Shown: positions 30,685-38,861, counted from the stretch's first letter. The stretch: DNA of 38,861 nucleotides from Marinobacterium sedimentorum (GCF_024267675.1 NZ_JALDYX010000038.1:1-38861); one strand, 5' to 3'. The notes: generated by a model from the sequence alone, not told the origin. Numbers and translations: made by a program.

Positions 30685-31457
30685 GCACCCCCAAGGCCCG
30701 CCAGGTTCCGTCACGCCTGCGCCAACTGGGGCTCGGCGTGCTGCTGCTCTGCGCCCTGGCGCTGGCCGTTGCCGGCCTGCGCCTGATGATCGCGGGTATC
30801 GCCGCCTACCAGGCGCAGCGCTTTGTCGAGGACTGGGAACGACTCGGTACTGTTCCCTCTCAGCAAGCCTGGGACATTGCCGAAGCCGCCGCGCAGCGGT
30901 CACTGAGCTTCTACCCCGGCGCCAATGGCGACTACTACGAGCGTCTGGGTCAGATCTACGAGTGGCAGCACCATGAACTGAACTTTGGTGATGCCGTAGC
31001 CGAGCCTTCCCGGCAGCGGGCGCGGGACGCCTACAGGCTCGCCATCGAAACCCGTCCGAACTGGCCCGACACCTGGGTGCTGCTGGCCTTCGTCAAGCTG
31101 CGTCTGCTGGAATTCGACGAGGAGTTCGACCGGGCCCTGGCGCACGGCTTCGAGAATGGTCCCTGGCGCATGGGCATCAACCGCGGACTTGCCAAGGTCG
31201 GACTCATCGCCTGGCCACAGCTCGACGAGACCCAGCGCCGGCAGATCCTGGAATCGGCACAGCGCACCGTCGAGTTCAGCCAGGCCCAGGCGCTGGGCCT
31301 GTTCGGGGTCGCCGACCGCATCGACCAGACCGAATTGCTGTGCGACAGCCTGCCCGAAACACTGACCCTGGGCCGCGGCGTCTGCGTGGCCGCATCAGTG
31401 ACACAAGGCCCACCCTGGCCGGGCGATCACTGGATCGGCCTGTTGCCCAAGGGTTAA
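30681..31457 (+). CDS. VpsP-like polysaccharide biosynthesis protein
   Basis: Membrane-anchored protein of 258 residues resembling the VpsP family of Vibrio-type exopolysaccharide loci. One N-terminal helix (about 14-38) precedes helical segments with TPR-like spacing (AWDIAEAAAQRSLSFYPGANGDYYERLGQIYEW, QRARDAYRLAIETRPNWPDTWVLLAFVKLRLLEFDEEFDRALAHGFENGPW). The WPDTWVLLA and NGPWR phrases are typical. Its role in other loci is poorly known, perhaps scaffolding the export or polymerisation machinery. It is the last gene of block B and converges on the efflux operon with 29 bp between them. Confidence 0.8.
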   Translation: MSTPKARQVPSRLRQLGLGVLLLCALALAVAGLRLMIAGIAAYQAQRFVEDWERLGTVPSQQAWDIAEAAAQRSLSFYPGANGDYYERLGQIYEWQHHELNFGDAVAEPSRQRARDAYRLAIETRPNWPDTWVLLAFVKLRLLEFDEEFDRALAHGFENGPWRMGINRGLAKVGLIAWPQLDETQRRQILESAQRTVEFSQAQALGLFGVADRIDQTELLCDSLPETLTLGRGVCVAASVTQGPPWPGDHWIGLLPKG

Positions 31458-31486
31458 ATATCCTCGAACTCGGGCCCCCCGTCCTG

Positions 31487-34400
31487 TCAGCCTTCCGGCA
31501 ACGGCTCCAGCGACCGCGCCCGCCGGCGCAAGCGCCGCAGATCCTCCAGCACCAGGTAGTTCACCGGCACCATCAGCAGGGTAATAAAGGTGGCAAACAG
31601 GATGCCAAACCCCAGTGATACCGCCATGGGAATCAGGAACTGCGCCTGGGTCGATTCCTCGAACAGCAGGGGCATCAGCCCGAAGAAGGTGGTCAGGGAT
31701 GTCAGCAGCACAGGGCGAAAGCGCGAGCTGCCGGCCGACAGTACCGAGCGCAGCAATGCCCGCTGACTGCCGCTGGACGTCGCGCGGCGCTTGTTGATGA
31801 AGTCCACCAGCACCAGGCTGTCGTTGACCACCACACCGACCAGGGCCATGAGCCCCATCATGCTCATGATGGTCAGATCCATGCCCATGATCCAGTGGCC
31901 GATCACCGCGCCTATGGCGCCAAAGGGAATCACCGACATCACGATCAGCGGCTGCAGGTAGGAGCGGAACGGAATCGCCAGCAGGCTGTAAATCACGAAC
32001 AGCACGAAGGCCAGACCCAGCTGCAGCGAGCCGAAGGACTCCTGCTGCTCCCGCGCTTCACCTTCGAGGCTATAAGCCACACCCGGGTACTGCAGCATCA
32101 GATCATCCAGGAAGCGGCGCAGATCCTCGTTCAGCACCGTCACGTTGGTGTTTTCCTTGTCCAGATCGGCGGTTACGCTGACGGTACGAAAGCGGTCAAC
32201 GCGGTAGATCGCCGTCGGGCTCTTGCCGGGCTTGAGCGCCGCCACATGGGACAGCGGCACCGCGCTGCCATCATCGAGGCGAATCAGCATGCCCTGCAGG
32301 CTGGCAACCGACTGGCGCTCAGATTCCGGCAGGCGCACCATGACCCGCACATCGTCCCGCCCGCGCTGCACCCGCTGCACCTCTATGCCGAAAAACGCCT
32401 GGCGCACCTGGCTGATCAGCTGCGTTCGGGACAATCCCAGCGCCTCGCCCTGGGGCGTCAGCTCCAGCTGGATTTCCTCCTTGCCATCGGACAGGTTATC
32501 GACGATATCGAACAGGGTCGGATAGGTCGAAAGGCGTGTCTTCACCTTGTCGGCAACCTCGGACAGGCGGCGCAGATCCTGGCCACTGAGCTGGATATCG
32601 ACCGGATCACTCACGCGGCCAAACTCGGCGCGATAGGTGAGGGACTCGGCTCCGGGCACCTGACCCACGGCATTGCGCCACTCACGCACAAGCTCCGAGC
32701 TGGTCACCTCGCTGGAACGCTGCTCCGGTGACAGAATCTCAAACCGCACTGCGCCGGTGTGGGAGCTGCCGCCGGCGGAGCCCGTGCTCGCCAGAATGTT
32801 CAGGATCACGCTCTGGCCCGAAACCGGGTCGCGGTACTTGTCCTTCAGCGCCCGGGCCTCGTCCACCATGCGCACAATGTAGCGATCGGTCACCTCGAAC
32901 GGGGTGCCGGTGGGCAGTGTCAGCGACGCCCGCGCCGTTTCGCTCTGGATGCGGGGGAAGAATACGAAACGGGTCCAGCCACTGAGAATCATGCTCAGAA
33001 TCAGGATCAGGATGCCGCCGAAGATGGCCAGCGTCAGATAGCGGTGACGCAGGCACTGCTTGAGCAGCGGGCGGTAGTAGCGCAGCACCGCACGCTCGAA
33101 ACCATCGGCGAAACCCTGCTGCCAGCGCTCCAGCCGGGATTGTCCCGCCGTATGCTGGCGCAGGCGGATATGCTTGAGGTGCGCGGGCAATACGAACTTG
33201 GACTCGATCAGGGAGAACAGCAGTACCGGAATCACCACCGCCGGAATCTGCGCAAAGAACACGCCACGCCCGCCCTCGATAAACGCCAGCGGCAGAAAGG
33301 CCGCCACCGTAGTGAGCACACCGAAGGTCACCGGGATGGCGACTTCTTCGGTGCCGCGAATGGCCGCATGCAGGCTGCTTTCGGCCCGGCGCATGTGACT
33401 GTAGACGTTTTCCCCGGTCACAATGGCATCGTCCACCACTATACCCAGCACCAGAATAAAGCCAAACAGGCTCATGATATTCAGGCTCACCCCGAACACC
33501 GGCAGCATCAGGAAGGCCCCCATAAAGCTGATCGGTATGCCCAGAAAAACCCAGAAGGCGATGGACGGACGCAGGAACAGCGTCAGCAGCAACAGCACCA
33601 GAATGCCGCCCTGCAGCGCATTGGACAGCAGGGTATTGAGACGCTTTTTTACCACCTCGGAGTCGTCATCCCAGAAGCTCAGCGTCATGCCTTCCGGCAA
33701 GGTCGCCTGCTGCCGGTCGATATAGCCTTTCACGGCATCAGCCACACCAATGGCGCTCTGGTTGCCCACCCGGTAGACCTCGATCAGCGCCGCCTGCTGG
33801 CCGTTAAAGCGGGTGCGCAGCGGCGTTTCCTCGAAGCCATCATTGACCCGCGCCAGATCCCCCAGCCGGATAATGCTGCCATCCGGATTGGTCTTGATCA
33901 CCAGCCGCTCGAACTCGTCGCGCTGGTAGGCCTGCCCCTTGGAGCGCAGCAGAATATCGCCGCCATCGGTGCGCAGGTTGCCCGCCGACAGGTCGATGGA
34001 GCCGCCGTCGATGGCGGCGGAAATGTCCGCCAGTGTCAGGCCGTATTCGCGCAGCCGGTCCTGGGTCAGCTCAACCGAAATTTCATAATCGCGCACCGCA
34101 TCCAGATCAACCTGAGTCACCTCGGGCAGACGCGACAGATCATCCCGCACCCGCTCGGCGTACTCCTTGATTTCACGCTCGGAAAAATCCCCCGACACCG
34201 TCACCGACAGCACCTCGCGCTTGCGCGTCGCCAGGCTGATCACCGGCCGATCCGCCGCCGTGGGCAGGGTATTGATGCCATCGACACGGCTCTTGATATC
34301 GGCCAGCAGCTCGCGCGGGTCGTAATCGCTGTCGATCTCGATATCGATTGTGGCCGCGCCTTCCTGCGAGCGGCTGCTGATCTTCTCGATGCCCTCCAGA

Positions 34401-34615
34401 TCCTGTACGGCTTCCTCGATGCGGACCGTCACGCCCTGTTCCACATCCTCGGGCGTGGCGCCGCGCAGCGAAACCGAGACCTTGACCACATCGGCCACGT
34501 AAGACGGAAACACCTCCAGCGGAATACGGGTCGACAGCGACATGATGCCGCCGAACAGAATGCAGACCATCAGCAGGTTGGCGGCAACATGGTTACGGGC
34601 AAACCAGGCGATCAT
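31487..34615 (-). CDS. RND-family efflux pump permease (HAE-1 type)
   Basis: Proton-driven inner-membrane pump of 1042 residues, the standard RND length. There are twelve membrane helices in two homologous halves with large periplasmic loops. The first begins MIAWFARNHVAANLLMVCILFGGIMS, with EVFPSYVADVVKVSVSLRGATPEDVEQGV following. Helix 4 contains LGIVVDDAIVTGENV with the Asp pair required for proton transfer. Charged-residue patterns differ from CusA-type metal pumps (no paired Met signature recognised), so it probably exports organic compounds. It is the last gene of a three-gene operon and overlaps the adaptor gene by 4 bp. Confidence 0.94.
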   Translation of the reverse strand: MIAWFARNHVAANLLMVCILFGGIMSLSTRIPLEVFPSYVADVVKVSVSLRGATPEDVEQGVTVRIEEAVQDLEGIEKISSRSQEGAATIDIEIDSDYDPRELLADIKSRVDGINTLPTAADRPVISLATRKREVLSVTVSGDFSEREIKEYAERVRDDLSRLPEVTQVDLDAVRDYEISVELTQDRLREYGLTLADISAAIDGGSIDLSAGNLRTDGGDILLRSKGQAYQRDEFERLVIKTNPDGSIIRLGDLARVNDGFEETPLRTRFNGQQAALIEVYRVGNQSAIGVADAVKGYIDRQQATLPEGMTLSFWDDDSEVVKKRLNTLLSNALQGGILVLLLLTLFLRPSIAFWVFLGIPISFMGAFLMLPVFGVSLNIMSLFGFILVLGIVVDDAIVTGENVYSHMRRAESSLHAAIRGTEEVAIPVTFGVLTTVAAFLPLAFIEGGRGVFFAQIPAVVIPVLLFSLIESKFVLPAHLKHIRLRQHTAGQSRLERWQQGFADGFERAVLRYYRPLLKQCLRHRYLTLAIFGGILILILSMILSGWTRFVFFPRIQSETARASLTLPTGTPFEVTDRYIVRMVDEARALKDKYRDPVSGQSVILNILASTGSAGGSSHTGAVRFEILSPEQRSSEVTSSELVREWRNAVGQVPGAESLTYRAEFGRVSDPVDIQLSGQDLRRLSEVADKVKTRLSTYPTLFDIVDNLSDGKEEIQLELTPQGEALGLSRTQLISQVRQAFFGIEVQRVQRGRDDVRVMVRLPESERQSVASLQGMLIRLDDGSAVPLSHVAALKPGKSPTAIYRVDRFRTVSVTADLDKENTNVTVLNEDLRRFLDDLMLQYPGVAYSLEGEAREQQESFGSLQLGLAFVLFVIYSLLAIPFRSYLQPLIVMSVIPFGAIGAVIGHWIMGMDLTIMSMMGLMALVGVVVNDSLVLVDFINKRRATSSGSQRALLRSVLSAGSSRFRPVLLTSLTTFFGLMPLLFEESTQAQFLIPMAVSLGFGILFATFITLLMVPVNYLVLEDLRRLRRRARSLEPLPEG

Positions 34616-35853
34616 GATCCGGCACCCTTGCTTCCAGCACCCTTGCCGTCGCGCTTGCCAGGCCCTGACGCGGCATCCGCCTCGGTACCATTCGCCTGGG
34701 CGCCACTGGTGACCTGTACGCGGGTGCCGCTGCTGACCTGGCCCAGCGCTGTCGTCACCAGCTGCTCACCGGCCTTGAGTCCCGTGCCGATCAGGGCCTG
34801 GGTGTCGTTCTGCCACAGCACCTCGACATCCTGACGCCGCAGCAGCCCATCATCCACCAGATAGACATAGCTGCCCTGGTAGAGGGTACTGTTGGGGATC
34901 ACCAGCACCGACTGCAGCAACCGGCCCTCGATCTGGGCGCTGACATACTGATTGATCTTCAATGGCTGGCGGCCCTTGGCCTTGAGCCCGTAGGGATCAT
35001 CAATTACCGCCACTACATGCAGCTGCTGACTGCTGCTGTCAATCGCACCCTCGGTACGCACAATGGTTCCCTGCCAGCTCTGGCTTGCGGCCAGAGTGGA
35101 GTGCAGTGTGACCGCCGGCAGCGCCTGCTCTGGCGCGTTGTCGAAACGGTAGGCTTCGGGCAGGCGTATATACTCCAGATCCTGGTTTTTCAGTGGTAGT
35201 CGTACCTCGACATAATCAATGGCGTAGATTTCCGCCAGGGTAGTACCGCTATTGACCAGCTGCCCGACATCCACCGACTTGGACAGCACCCGTCCGGCAA
35301 AGGGCGCCAGGATGCGGGTACGTTCCAGATTCAGCTGCGCCTGACGCACAGCGGCCTGAGCCGAGCCCATGCTGGCCCTGGCGGCGGCCAGCTGTGGCTG
35401 GCGAGACACCAGCGCAGGCGGCGCCTCCTTATTCCCCAGCCGGCGCCAATCCTGTATCGCCTGCTCGGCCTGGGCCTGCTCTTCCTGCAATGCCTGCTCG
35501 GCCTGGGCCAGGTTCGCCCGCGCCGTCGCCAGCGCCGCTTCGTAATCCCGGGCATCGATGCGCAGCAGCAGATCACCCTGTTCAAAGAAGCCACCTTCAC
35601 GGAAATTCGCGCCTACCTCCAGAATTTCACCGGCCACCTGGGGCAGCAATGTACTTTGGGTGCGCGGGCGCACAACGCCATAGCTTTGCAGCCGAACCTG
35701 ATAGTCCTGCGGTTGCAGCACCTGCACCTCAACGCGCACGCTGGGTACCGGCGGGCTGCTGTTGCGGCTGGCCTGGGGACGATTGAGCATTATCAGTGCA
35801 GCTGCGGCCACGAAGACGGCGAACACAACAACGGGGAGGAATTTTCTGATCAT
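34612..35853 (-). CDS. RND periplasmic adaptor (membrane fusion protein)
   Basis: HlyD/AcrA-family adaptor of 413 residues. An N-terminal membrane anchor (about 6-24) precedes a lipoyl-like half-motif (RPRTQSTLLPQVAGEILEVGANFREGGFFEQGDLLLRID), a long alpha-helical hairpin (about 105-175, ATARANLAQAEQALQEEQAQAEQAIQDW and AARASMGSAQAAVRQAQLNLERTRI) and the second lipoyl half (LAPFAGRVLSKSVDVGQLVNSGTTLAEIYAID), then a beta-barrel and membrane-proximal domain. It links the RND pump to the outer-membrane factor. The Gly/Lys-rich C-terminus (ANGTEADAASGPGKRDGKGAGSKGAGS) is low-complexity. Four-bp overlaps join it to both neighbours. Confidence 0.94.
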   Translation of the reverse strand: MIRKFLPVVVFAVFVAAAALIMLNRPQASRNSSPPVPSVRVEVQVLQPQDYQVRLQSYGVVRPRTQSTLLPQVAGEILEVGANFREGGFFEQGDLLLRIDARDYEAALATARANLAQAEQALQEEQAQAEQAIQDWRRLGNKEAPPALVSRQPQLAAARASMGSAQAAVRQAQLNLERTRILAPFAGRVLSKSVDVGQLVNSGTTLAEIYAIDYVEVRLPLKNQDLEYIRLPEAYRFDNAPEQALPAVTLHSTLAASQSWQGTIVRTEGAIDSSSQQLHVVAVIDDPYGLKAKGRQPLKINQYVSAQIEGRLLQSVLVIPNSTLYQGSYVYLVDDGLLRRQDVEVLWQNDTQALIGTGLKAGEQLVTTALGQVSSGTRVQVTSGAQANGTEADAASGPGKRDGKGAGSKGAGS

Positions 35854-37307
35854 GCGTCTTGATCGCCAGATAGGATTGCGGACGGAGTGGAGGGCGGCGC
35901 AGCCACGGGGGGAAGAGCAGTGGCGGTGCCGGACGAGGCTTTAACCGGGGCGAAATCGCCCCCCAGGGCACGGTACAGCGCCACACGGTTGGTCAGCAGA
36001 TCGGCCCTCAGACCAATGACGGTGCTCTGGGCATCCAGCGAGCGCCGCTGGGCTTCCAGCACGGTGCTGTATTCCACCAACCCCTTGCGGTACTGCGCAA
36101 ACGCCAGTTCTTCTGCCAGCAGCGCGTTGCGCTCGGCCTGCAGGTACTGCTCATACTGTTGCTGCAACGCACTGGCGCGGCTCAGGGCGGTTTCAACTTC
36201 GGCAAAGGCACTGTACACCAGCCCCAGATACTGCTGTTCGAGCTGTTCCACCCGAGCTCTGGCCTGGGCTTCACCGGCCTTGAGACGGCCGGCATTGAAC
36301 AGCGGCTGCGTCAGCCCACCGGCCAGAGACCAGGCCAGGCTGCCACCGAGCAGATCTGACAGGCGGCTGGCGCTGTCTCCCAGGCTCGCGCTGATAGTAA
36401 GGCTGGGGAAGCGCTGCTTGTGCGCGATCGCAAGGGCGGCATCGGCGGCCAGCAGCTCCATCCAGCTCGAGGTCAGATCAGGACGGCGGCGCAACAGCGT
36501 GCCCGGAACGCCGGCCGGCAGCGCCGAATCGAGTACCGGCAGGGCATCAAGCGAGGCCCAGCGGCCATCGGGATAGCGCCCCAGTAAGAGTTGCAGCGCA
36601 CGCACGGCCTCGGTGCGGGACTGGCGCTGCTCGGCCACCCGGGCCTGCTCGCTCTGCACATCATTCCGCGCCAGATACACATCCAGCGCGCTGCCAAGGC
36701 CAAGCCGGTAGCCCGATTCAATAATCTCGAGATTTTGTTCCAGGTTACTCAGGCGACGACTGAACAGCGCCAGACGCTGCTCCACGGCCTGCAGTTCGAA
36801 CCAGGCAGAGGCCAGATCACTGGCCAGGGTCAGGCGGGCGGCCGCCAGATCTCCCCGCCGCGCCGCCAGGGTCAGATTGGCCTGGCGTTCGCTGTCACTC
36901 AGCTTGCCCCACAGGTCCAGTTCCCAGCCCAGAGTCAGATCGGCGTCCAGACTGGACACTCCGTTGCCGCTACCACTGCCTCTGCGCCCGGCGTCAAGAT
37001 CGAACTGCAGCTCGGGATAGAGCGGGGCTCCTGCGATCACCAGGCTCTGTTCTGCCTGGCGTACCAGGGCGCGCTGTTCGGCCAGGCTGTAACTGCCCGC
37101 CAGACCTTCCTGCACCAAGGCCTCCAGCGCCGGATCCTCCAGACTCTGCAACCAGCCGGGAACAGGTTCGGCGCGCTCAGTACCGGCGCTTTGCCACTGG
37201 TCGGGGAGTCCTGGCGGGGGCGTGTCCGTGCGGATGACGCTGCTGCTGCAACCGGCCAACAGCAGCAGCAAACTTGAATACAGCAGAGGGGGCCTGAGCT
37301 TGAGCAC
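35850..37307 (-). CDS. NodT-family outer-membrane efflux lipoprotein (TolC-like)
   Basis: Outer-membrane factor of 485 residues. The lipoprotein signal MLKLRPPLLYSSLLLLLAGCSSS has its lipobox cysteine at about residue 20. The two repeated OEP domains are evident from helical segments such as SYSLAEQRALVRQAEQSLVIAGAPLYPELQFDLDAG and LYSALQ-like repeats further on, with GWELDLWGKLSDSERQANLTLAARRGDLAAARLTLASDLASAWFEL typical of the family. It forms the exit duct for the pump. It is the first gene of the leftward efflux operon, and the LysR-type gene lies 135 bp upstream in the same direction. Confidence 0.93.
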   Translation of the reverse strand: MLKLRPPLLYSSLLLLLAGCSSSVIRTDTPPPGLPDQWQSAGTERAEPVPGWLQSLEDPALEALVQEGLAGSYSLAEQRALVRQAEQSLVIAGAPLYPELQFDLDAGRRGSGSGNGVSSLDADLTLGWELDLWGKLSDSERQANLTLAARRGDLAAARLTLASDLASAWFELQAVEQRLALFSRRLSNLEQNLEIIESGYRLGLGSALDVYLARNDVQSEQARVAEQRQSRTEAVRALQLLLGRYPDGRWASLDALPVLDSALPAGVPGTLLRRRPDLTSSWMELLAADAALAIAHKQRFPSLTISASLGDSASRLSDLLGGSLAWSLAGGLTQPLFNAGRLKAGEAQARARVEQLEQQYLGLVYSAFAEVETALSRASALQQQYEQYLQAERNALLAEELAFAQYRKGLVEYSTVLEAQRRSLDAQSTVIGLRADLLTNRVALYRALGGDFAPVKASSGTATALPPVAAPPSTPSAILSGDQDA

Positions 37308-37442
37308 GCGTTCCGGGTCTCCTGTGGTCGAAGGGCGATAGCCGTAAGCATAAGGGATTCCATCTGCCGGCGCAGTGCGCTTAACTTTTCTTTACGCAGG
37401 CGCACAACCGGCGGATTAGCCCGCCCCCGAAAAACCCGTATT
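37308..37442. promoter_or_regulatory. Gap between the LysR-type gene and the efflux operon
   Basis: A GC stem (GGCGG/CCGCC across GCTAAT, minus strand near 37410-37425) follows the lysR-type stop and may end its transcript. The rest is likely to hold the promoter of the efflux operon, possibly the target of the LysR-type protein, but no clear -10/-35 pair or T-N11-A box was settled on. Confidence 0.35.
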
Positions 37443-38372
37443 TCAGACCGCGGAGGCCTCGTCAGGTTCGATCGGCTGCAGGGTTACAGCACGCCCGACG
37501 CCGGCTTCGAAGCTGTCGATAAAGGCCCGCTCAAGCTGCGTCTGCTCCCGCCCCAGCGGTTGCACAAAGCCGATGCAATACGACAGGGCCGGTTCAAAAG
37601 GCCTCACCAGACCCGTGTCCTGCGGCAACAACAGCGCACTGAACGGGTCCACCAGCGCCACACCGACGCCTTCTCGCACCAGCGCAGGCGCCAGTATGGG
37701 CCGCTCCACCGCCAGCACCTCATCCGGGCGCACCAGGCAGTCACGCAGCAGCCGCTGGGCGCGCTGATACCAGGCGGAGTCAGAACACCCGACGCTGATA
37801 AAGGGCTCATGCTCCAGGTCCTCGACCCGCACCCGAGCGCTGGCGCCAAAATGATGCCCCGCCGGGGCAATACACACCTGATCGGCACTGTAGGCCGGCC
37901 CCGACTGAACGCCGGCGGTATCCGCCGGCAGCTCAACCAGTGCCAAGTCAAACTGATGGCCCGCCACCCGGGGCAGCAGCTCATCGGTTTCGTAGCTGCC
38001 CAGGCTAATGGCCACATCATCACGGCCGCGGCGAAAGCCCGCGATAATGGCCGGCAACACCGTCTGGGCCAGCGCCGGAATGGCGCCAATACGCAGACTG
38101 CCGCTTTTCATCATGCGAATCTGATCGGCCGACTGCTCAAGGCGGTCGAGCCCACTGAAGTGATGCTGCACCTGGCGATAGAAAGCCCGCGCCGCCGCCG
38201 TGGCGTAAACCCGGCTATTGCGCCGCTCGAACAGGCTGAAGCCCAGATCCTGCTCCAGATCCCGGATCAGGCGCGAGATGGCCGGCTGTGACACGTCCAG
38301 GCGACGGGCGGCATCACTCATTGAGCCCTGCTGCATAATGGCCCGAAAGGCGGTGAGCTGTTTGGTATTCAT
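37443..38372 (-). CDS. LysR-family transcriptional regulator
   Basis: LysR-type regulator of 309 residues, normal length. The N-terminal helix-turn-helix is MNTKQLTAFRAIMQQGSMSDAARRLDVSQPAISRLIRDLEQDLGFSLFERR (1-51), followed by a linker helix and an effector-binding domain (LRIGAIPALAQTVLPAIIAGFRRGRDDVAISLGSYETDELLPRV). The start at 38372 is chosen because the HTH begins there; the open frame upstream to 38666 runs into a tRNA and lacks a family match. It lies ahead of the efflux operon, in the same direction, and probably controls it. The inducer is unknown. Confidence 0.93.
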   Translation of the reverse strand: MNTKQLTAFRAIMQQGSMSDAARRLDVSQPAISRLIRDLEQDLGFSLFERRNSRVYATAAARAFYRQVQHHFSGLDRLEQSADQIRMMKSGSLRIGAIPALAQTVLPAIIAGFRRGRDDVAISLGSYETDELLPRVAGHQFDLALVELPADTAGVQSGPAYSADQVCIAPAGHHFGASARVRVEDLEHEPFISVGCSDSAWYQRAQRLLRDCLVRPDEVLAVERPILAPALVREGVGVALVDPFSALLLPQDTGLVRPFEPALSYCIGFVQPLGREQTQLERAFIDSFEAGVGRAVTLQPIEPDEASAV

Positions 38373-38389
38373 GAATCCAACGACAAGCC

Positions 38390-38435
38390 ATAAGTTAACA
38401 GGAACAGTAGCGATGGAATCTACCGGATAACTTAT
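38390..38435. promoter_or_regulatory. Inverted repeat upstream of the lysR-type gene
   Basis: ATAAGTTA (38390-38397) and TAACTTAT (38428-38435) are inverted copies 30 bp apart, directly upstream of the start codon. They may be sites for autoregulation by the LysR-type protein. The match could be chance in AT-rich DNA. Confidence 0.3.
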
Positions 38436-38489
38436 AGGGTTAGAAGAGGCGGCGCAAAAGGATAAGGGTGTACAGGCAAGGCAAGGAGG

Positions 38490-38510
38490 CGAATAACGAA
38501 TAACGAATAA
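38490..38510. repeat. Short tandem repeat (CGAATAA x3)
   Basis: Three contiguous copies of CGAATAA lie in the leader region upstream of the lysR-type gene. Slippage could vary copy number; effect unknown. Confidence 0.6.
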
Positions 38511-38583
38511 CAGGAGTGTTGAGCAAAAAAGGCAAAACGGAGGGATTTTATCAAGCGGTAACGCTGAGGGGATAACCGAAGTT

Positions 38584-38624
38584 CTGCACCACTTACCGGA
38601 TTTTAACCGGAATAAGTGGTGCAG
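38584..38624 (-). repeat. Hairpin covering the 3' end and trailer of the first tRNA-Leu
   Basis: CTGCACCACTTA (38584-38595) is the inverted copy of the bases at 38613-38624, which include the last eight mature tRNA bases. Inner CCGG blocks (38596-38599, 38607-38610) extend the stem with a 2-nt bulge. It overlaps the tRNA acceptor strand and CCA, and no U-tract follows. Confidence 0.6.
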
Positions 38625-38703
38625 ATGGGGAGACTCGAACTCCCACGCCCTTTCGAGCACTAGCACCTGAAGCTAGCGTGTCTACCAATTCCACCACATC
38701 TGC
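38617..38703 (-). tRNA. tRNA-Leu (anticodon CAG)
   Basis: Leucine tRNA of 87 nt including encoded CCA. On the minus strand it begins GCAGATGTGGTGGAATTGGT and has a 7-bp acceptor stem (GCAGATG/CATCTGC), D-arm, anticodon stem CTAGC/GCTAG with loop TTCAGGT (anticodon CAG at 38669-38667), a long variable arm (TGCTCGAAAGGGCGT region) typical of class II tRNAs, and the T-arm GGGAGTTCGAGTCTCCC. It closely resembles E. coli tRNA-Leu(CAG). Confidence 0.96.
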
Positions 38704-38808
38704 ATCGGTTGTGCTTTTTATCGAGAGCACGCTCTTTTTACGGTCTTGCTTAACTCTTCACAACTTTCGTGGTTCGCAATCTGCACCGCCCAAGGACTGG
38801 CCATTGAG

Positions 38809-38861
38809 TGGTGCAGATGGGGAGACTCGAACTCCCACGCCCTTTCGAGCACTAGCACCTG
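38809..38861 (-). tRNA. tRNA-Leu (anticodon CAG), partial second copy
   Basis: The 3' part of a second tRNA-Leu, identical to the first copy over the visible mature sequence from its CCA (38811-38809) up to the anticodon, where the window ends (38861-38859). It lies 105 bp upstream of the first copy in the same orientation, so the two are tandem and probably cotranscribed. Confidence 0.93.

Noticed and set aside
32759..34834. 691-codon rightward ORF antisense to the RND pump
   Set aside because: Gln/His/Arg-rich shadow translation without domains; the opposite strand encodes a full RND permease.
38490..38510. CGAATAA triplicate as a possible CRISPR or iteron array
   Set aside because: Units are contiguous, only 7 bp and three copies, with no spacers and no replication gene nearby.
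38373..38666. 98-residue N-terminal extension of the LysR-type protein
   Set aside because: It would read through the tRNA-Leu gene and the LysR helix-turn-helix begins exactly at 38372.

Overview
The window is about 38.9 kb of chromosomal DNA from a gammaproteobacterium, probably a free-living marine or otherwise aquatic one. That placement is an inference. It rests on Pseudomonas/Oceanospirillales-like gene families (CopRS, CopAB, CopG/DUF411, PurE-PurK, VpsP), high-GC genes with AT-rich intergenic islands, an RfaH-type ops element, and a sulfotransferase inside an exopolysaccharide locus. No species is claimed. Nearly all genes are intact. No transposase, phage gene or CRISPR array was seen.

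Region 1 (1-9.7 kb) is a metal-homeostasis island. A MerR regulator of the Zn/Cd/Pb type, cut by the window edge, diverges from a short CDF-family cation transporter across a textbook MerR operator with a 19-bp spacer. Next, copS-copR run leftward and diverge from a rightward set: a CopI-like cupredoxin, the multicopper oxidase copA and the outer-membrane protein copB. A CopR/CusR-type box lies in the divergent gap. Past copB a leftward series encodes a Met/Cys-rich secreted protein, CopG (DUF411), a coupled 30-codon small ORF, a membrane-anchored cytochrome c, a DsbA-like thiol oxidoreductase and an unknown membrane-anchored protein. A 240-bp MITE-like element sits between the cytochrome and dsbA-like genes, and its end forms the first codons of the dsbA-like ORF.

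Region 2 (10.06-11.64 kb) is purE-purK. It ends at a GC-rich hairpin and is followed by about 1.15 kb without a convincing gene. The second half of that gap is AT-rich and carries a 16-bp perfect palindrome and a perfect 12-nt ops element (GGCGGTAGCGTG).

Region 3 (12.8-31.5 kb) is a Wzx/Wzy-type exopolysaccharide locus. Block A (12.8-23.4 kb, rightward) has the initiating sugar-phosphate transferase, UDP-glucose dehydrogenase, a PAPS-type sulfotransferase, a polymerase candidate, a secreted heparin-lyase-like protein, a GT4 glycosyltransferase, a split Alg14/Alg13-like glycosyltransferase, a Wzx flippase, galE and a VanZ-like protein, many of them overlapping by 4 bp. A second polymerase/ligase (Wzy_C type) lies on the opposite strand. 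Block B (25.6-31.5 kb, rightward), behind an 835-bp AT-rich gap, has a 67-residue secreted peptide, an outer-membrane beta-barrel protein, a Wza-like export protein, a Wzc-like tyrosine autokinase, a CpsB/YwqE-type PHP phosphatase and a VpsP-like protein. Together these predict a sulfated, uronic-acid-containing polymer that might resemble glycosaminoglycans. This is the most interesting system in the window.

Region 4 (31.5-38.9 kb) is a leftward tripartite RND efflux operon (outer-membrane factor, adaptor, pump) behind a LysR-type regulator, then two tandem tRNA-Leu(CAG) genes. The second tRNA is cut by the window end. Both are followed by trailer sequence complementary to their own 3' ends.
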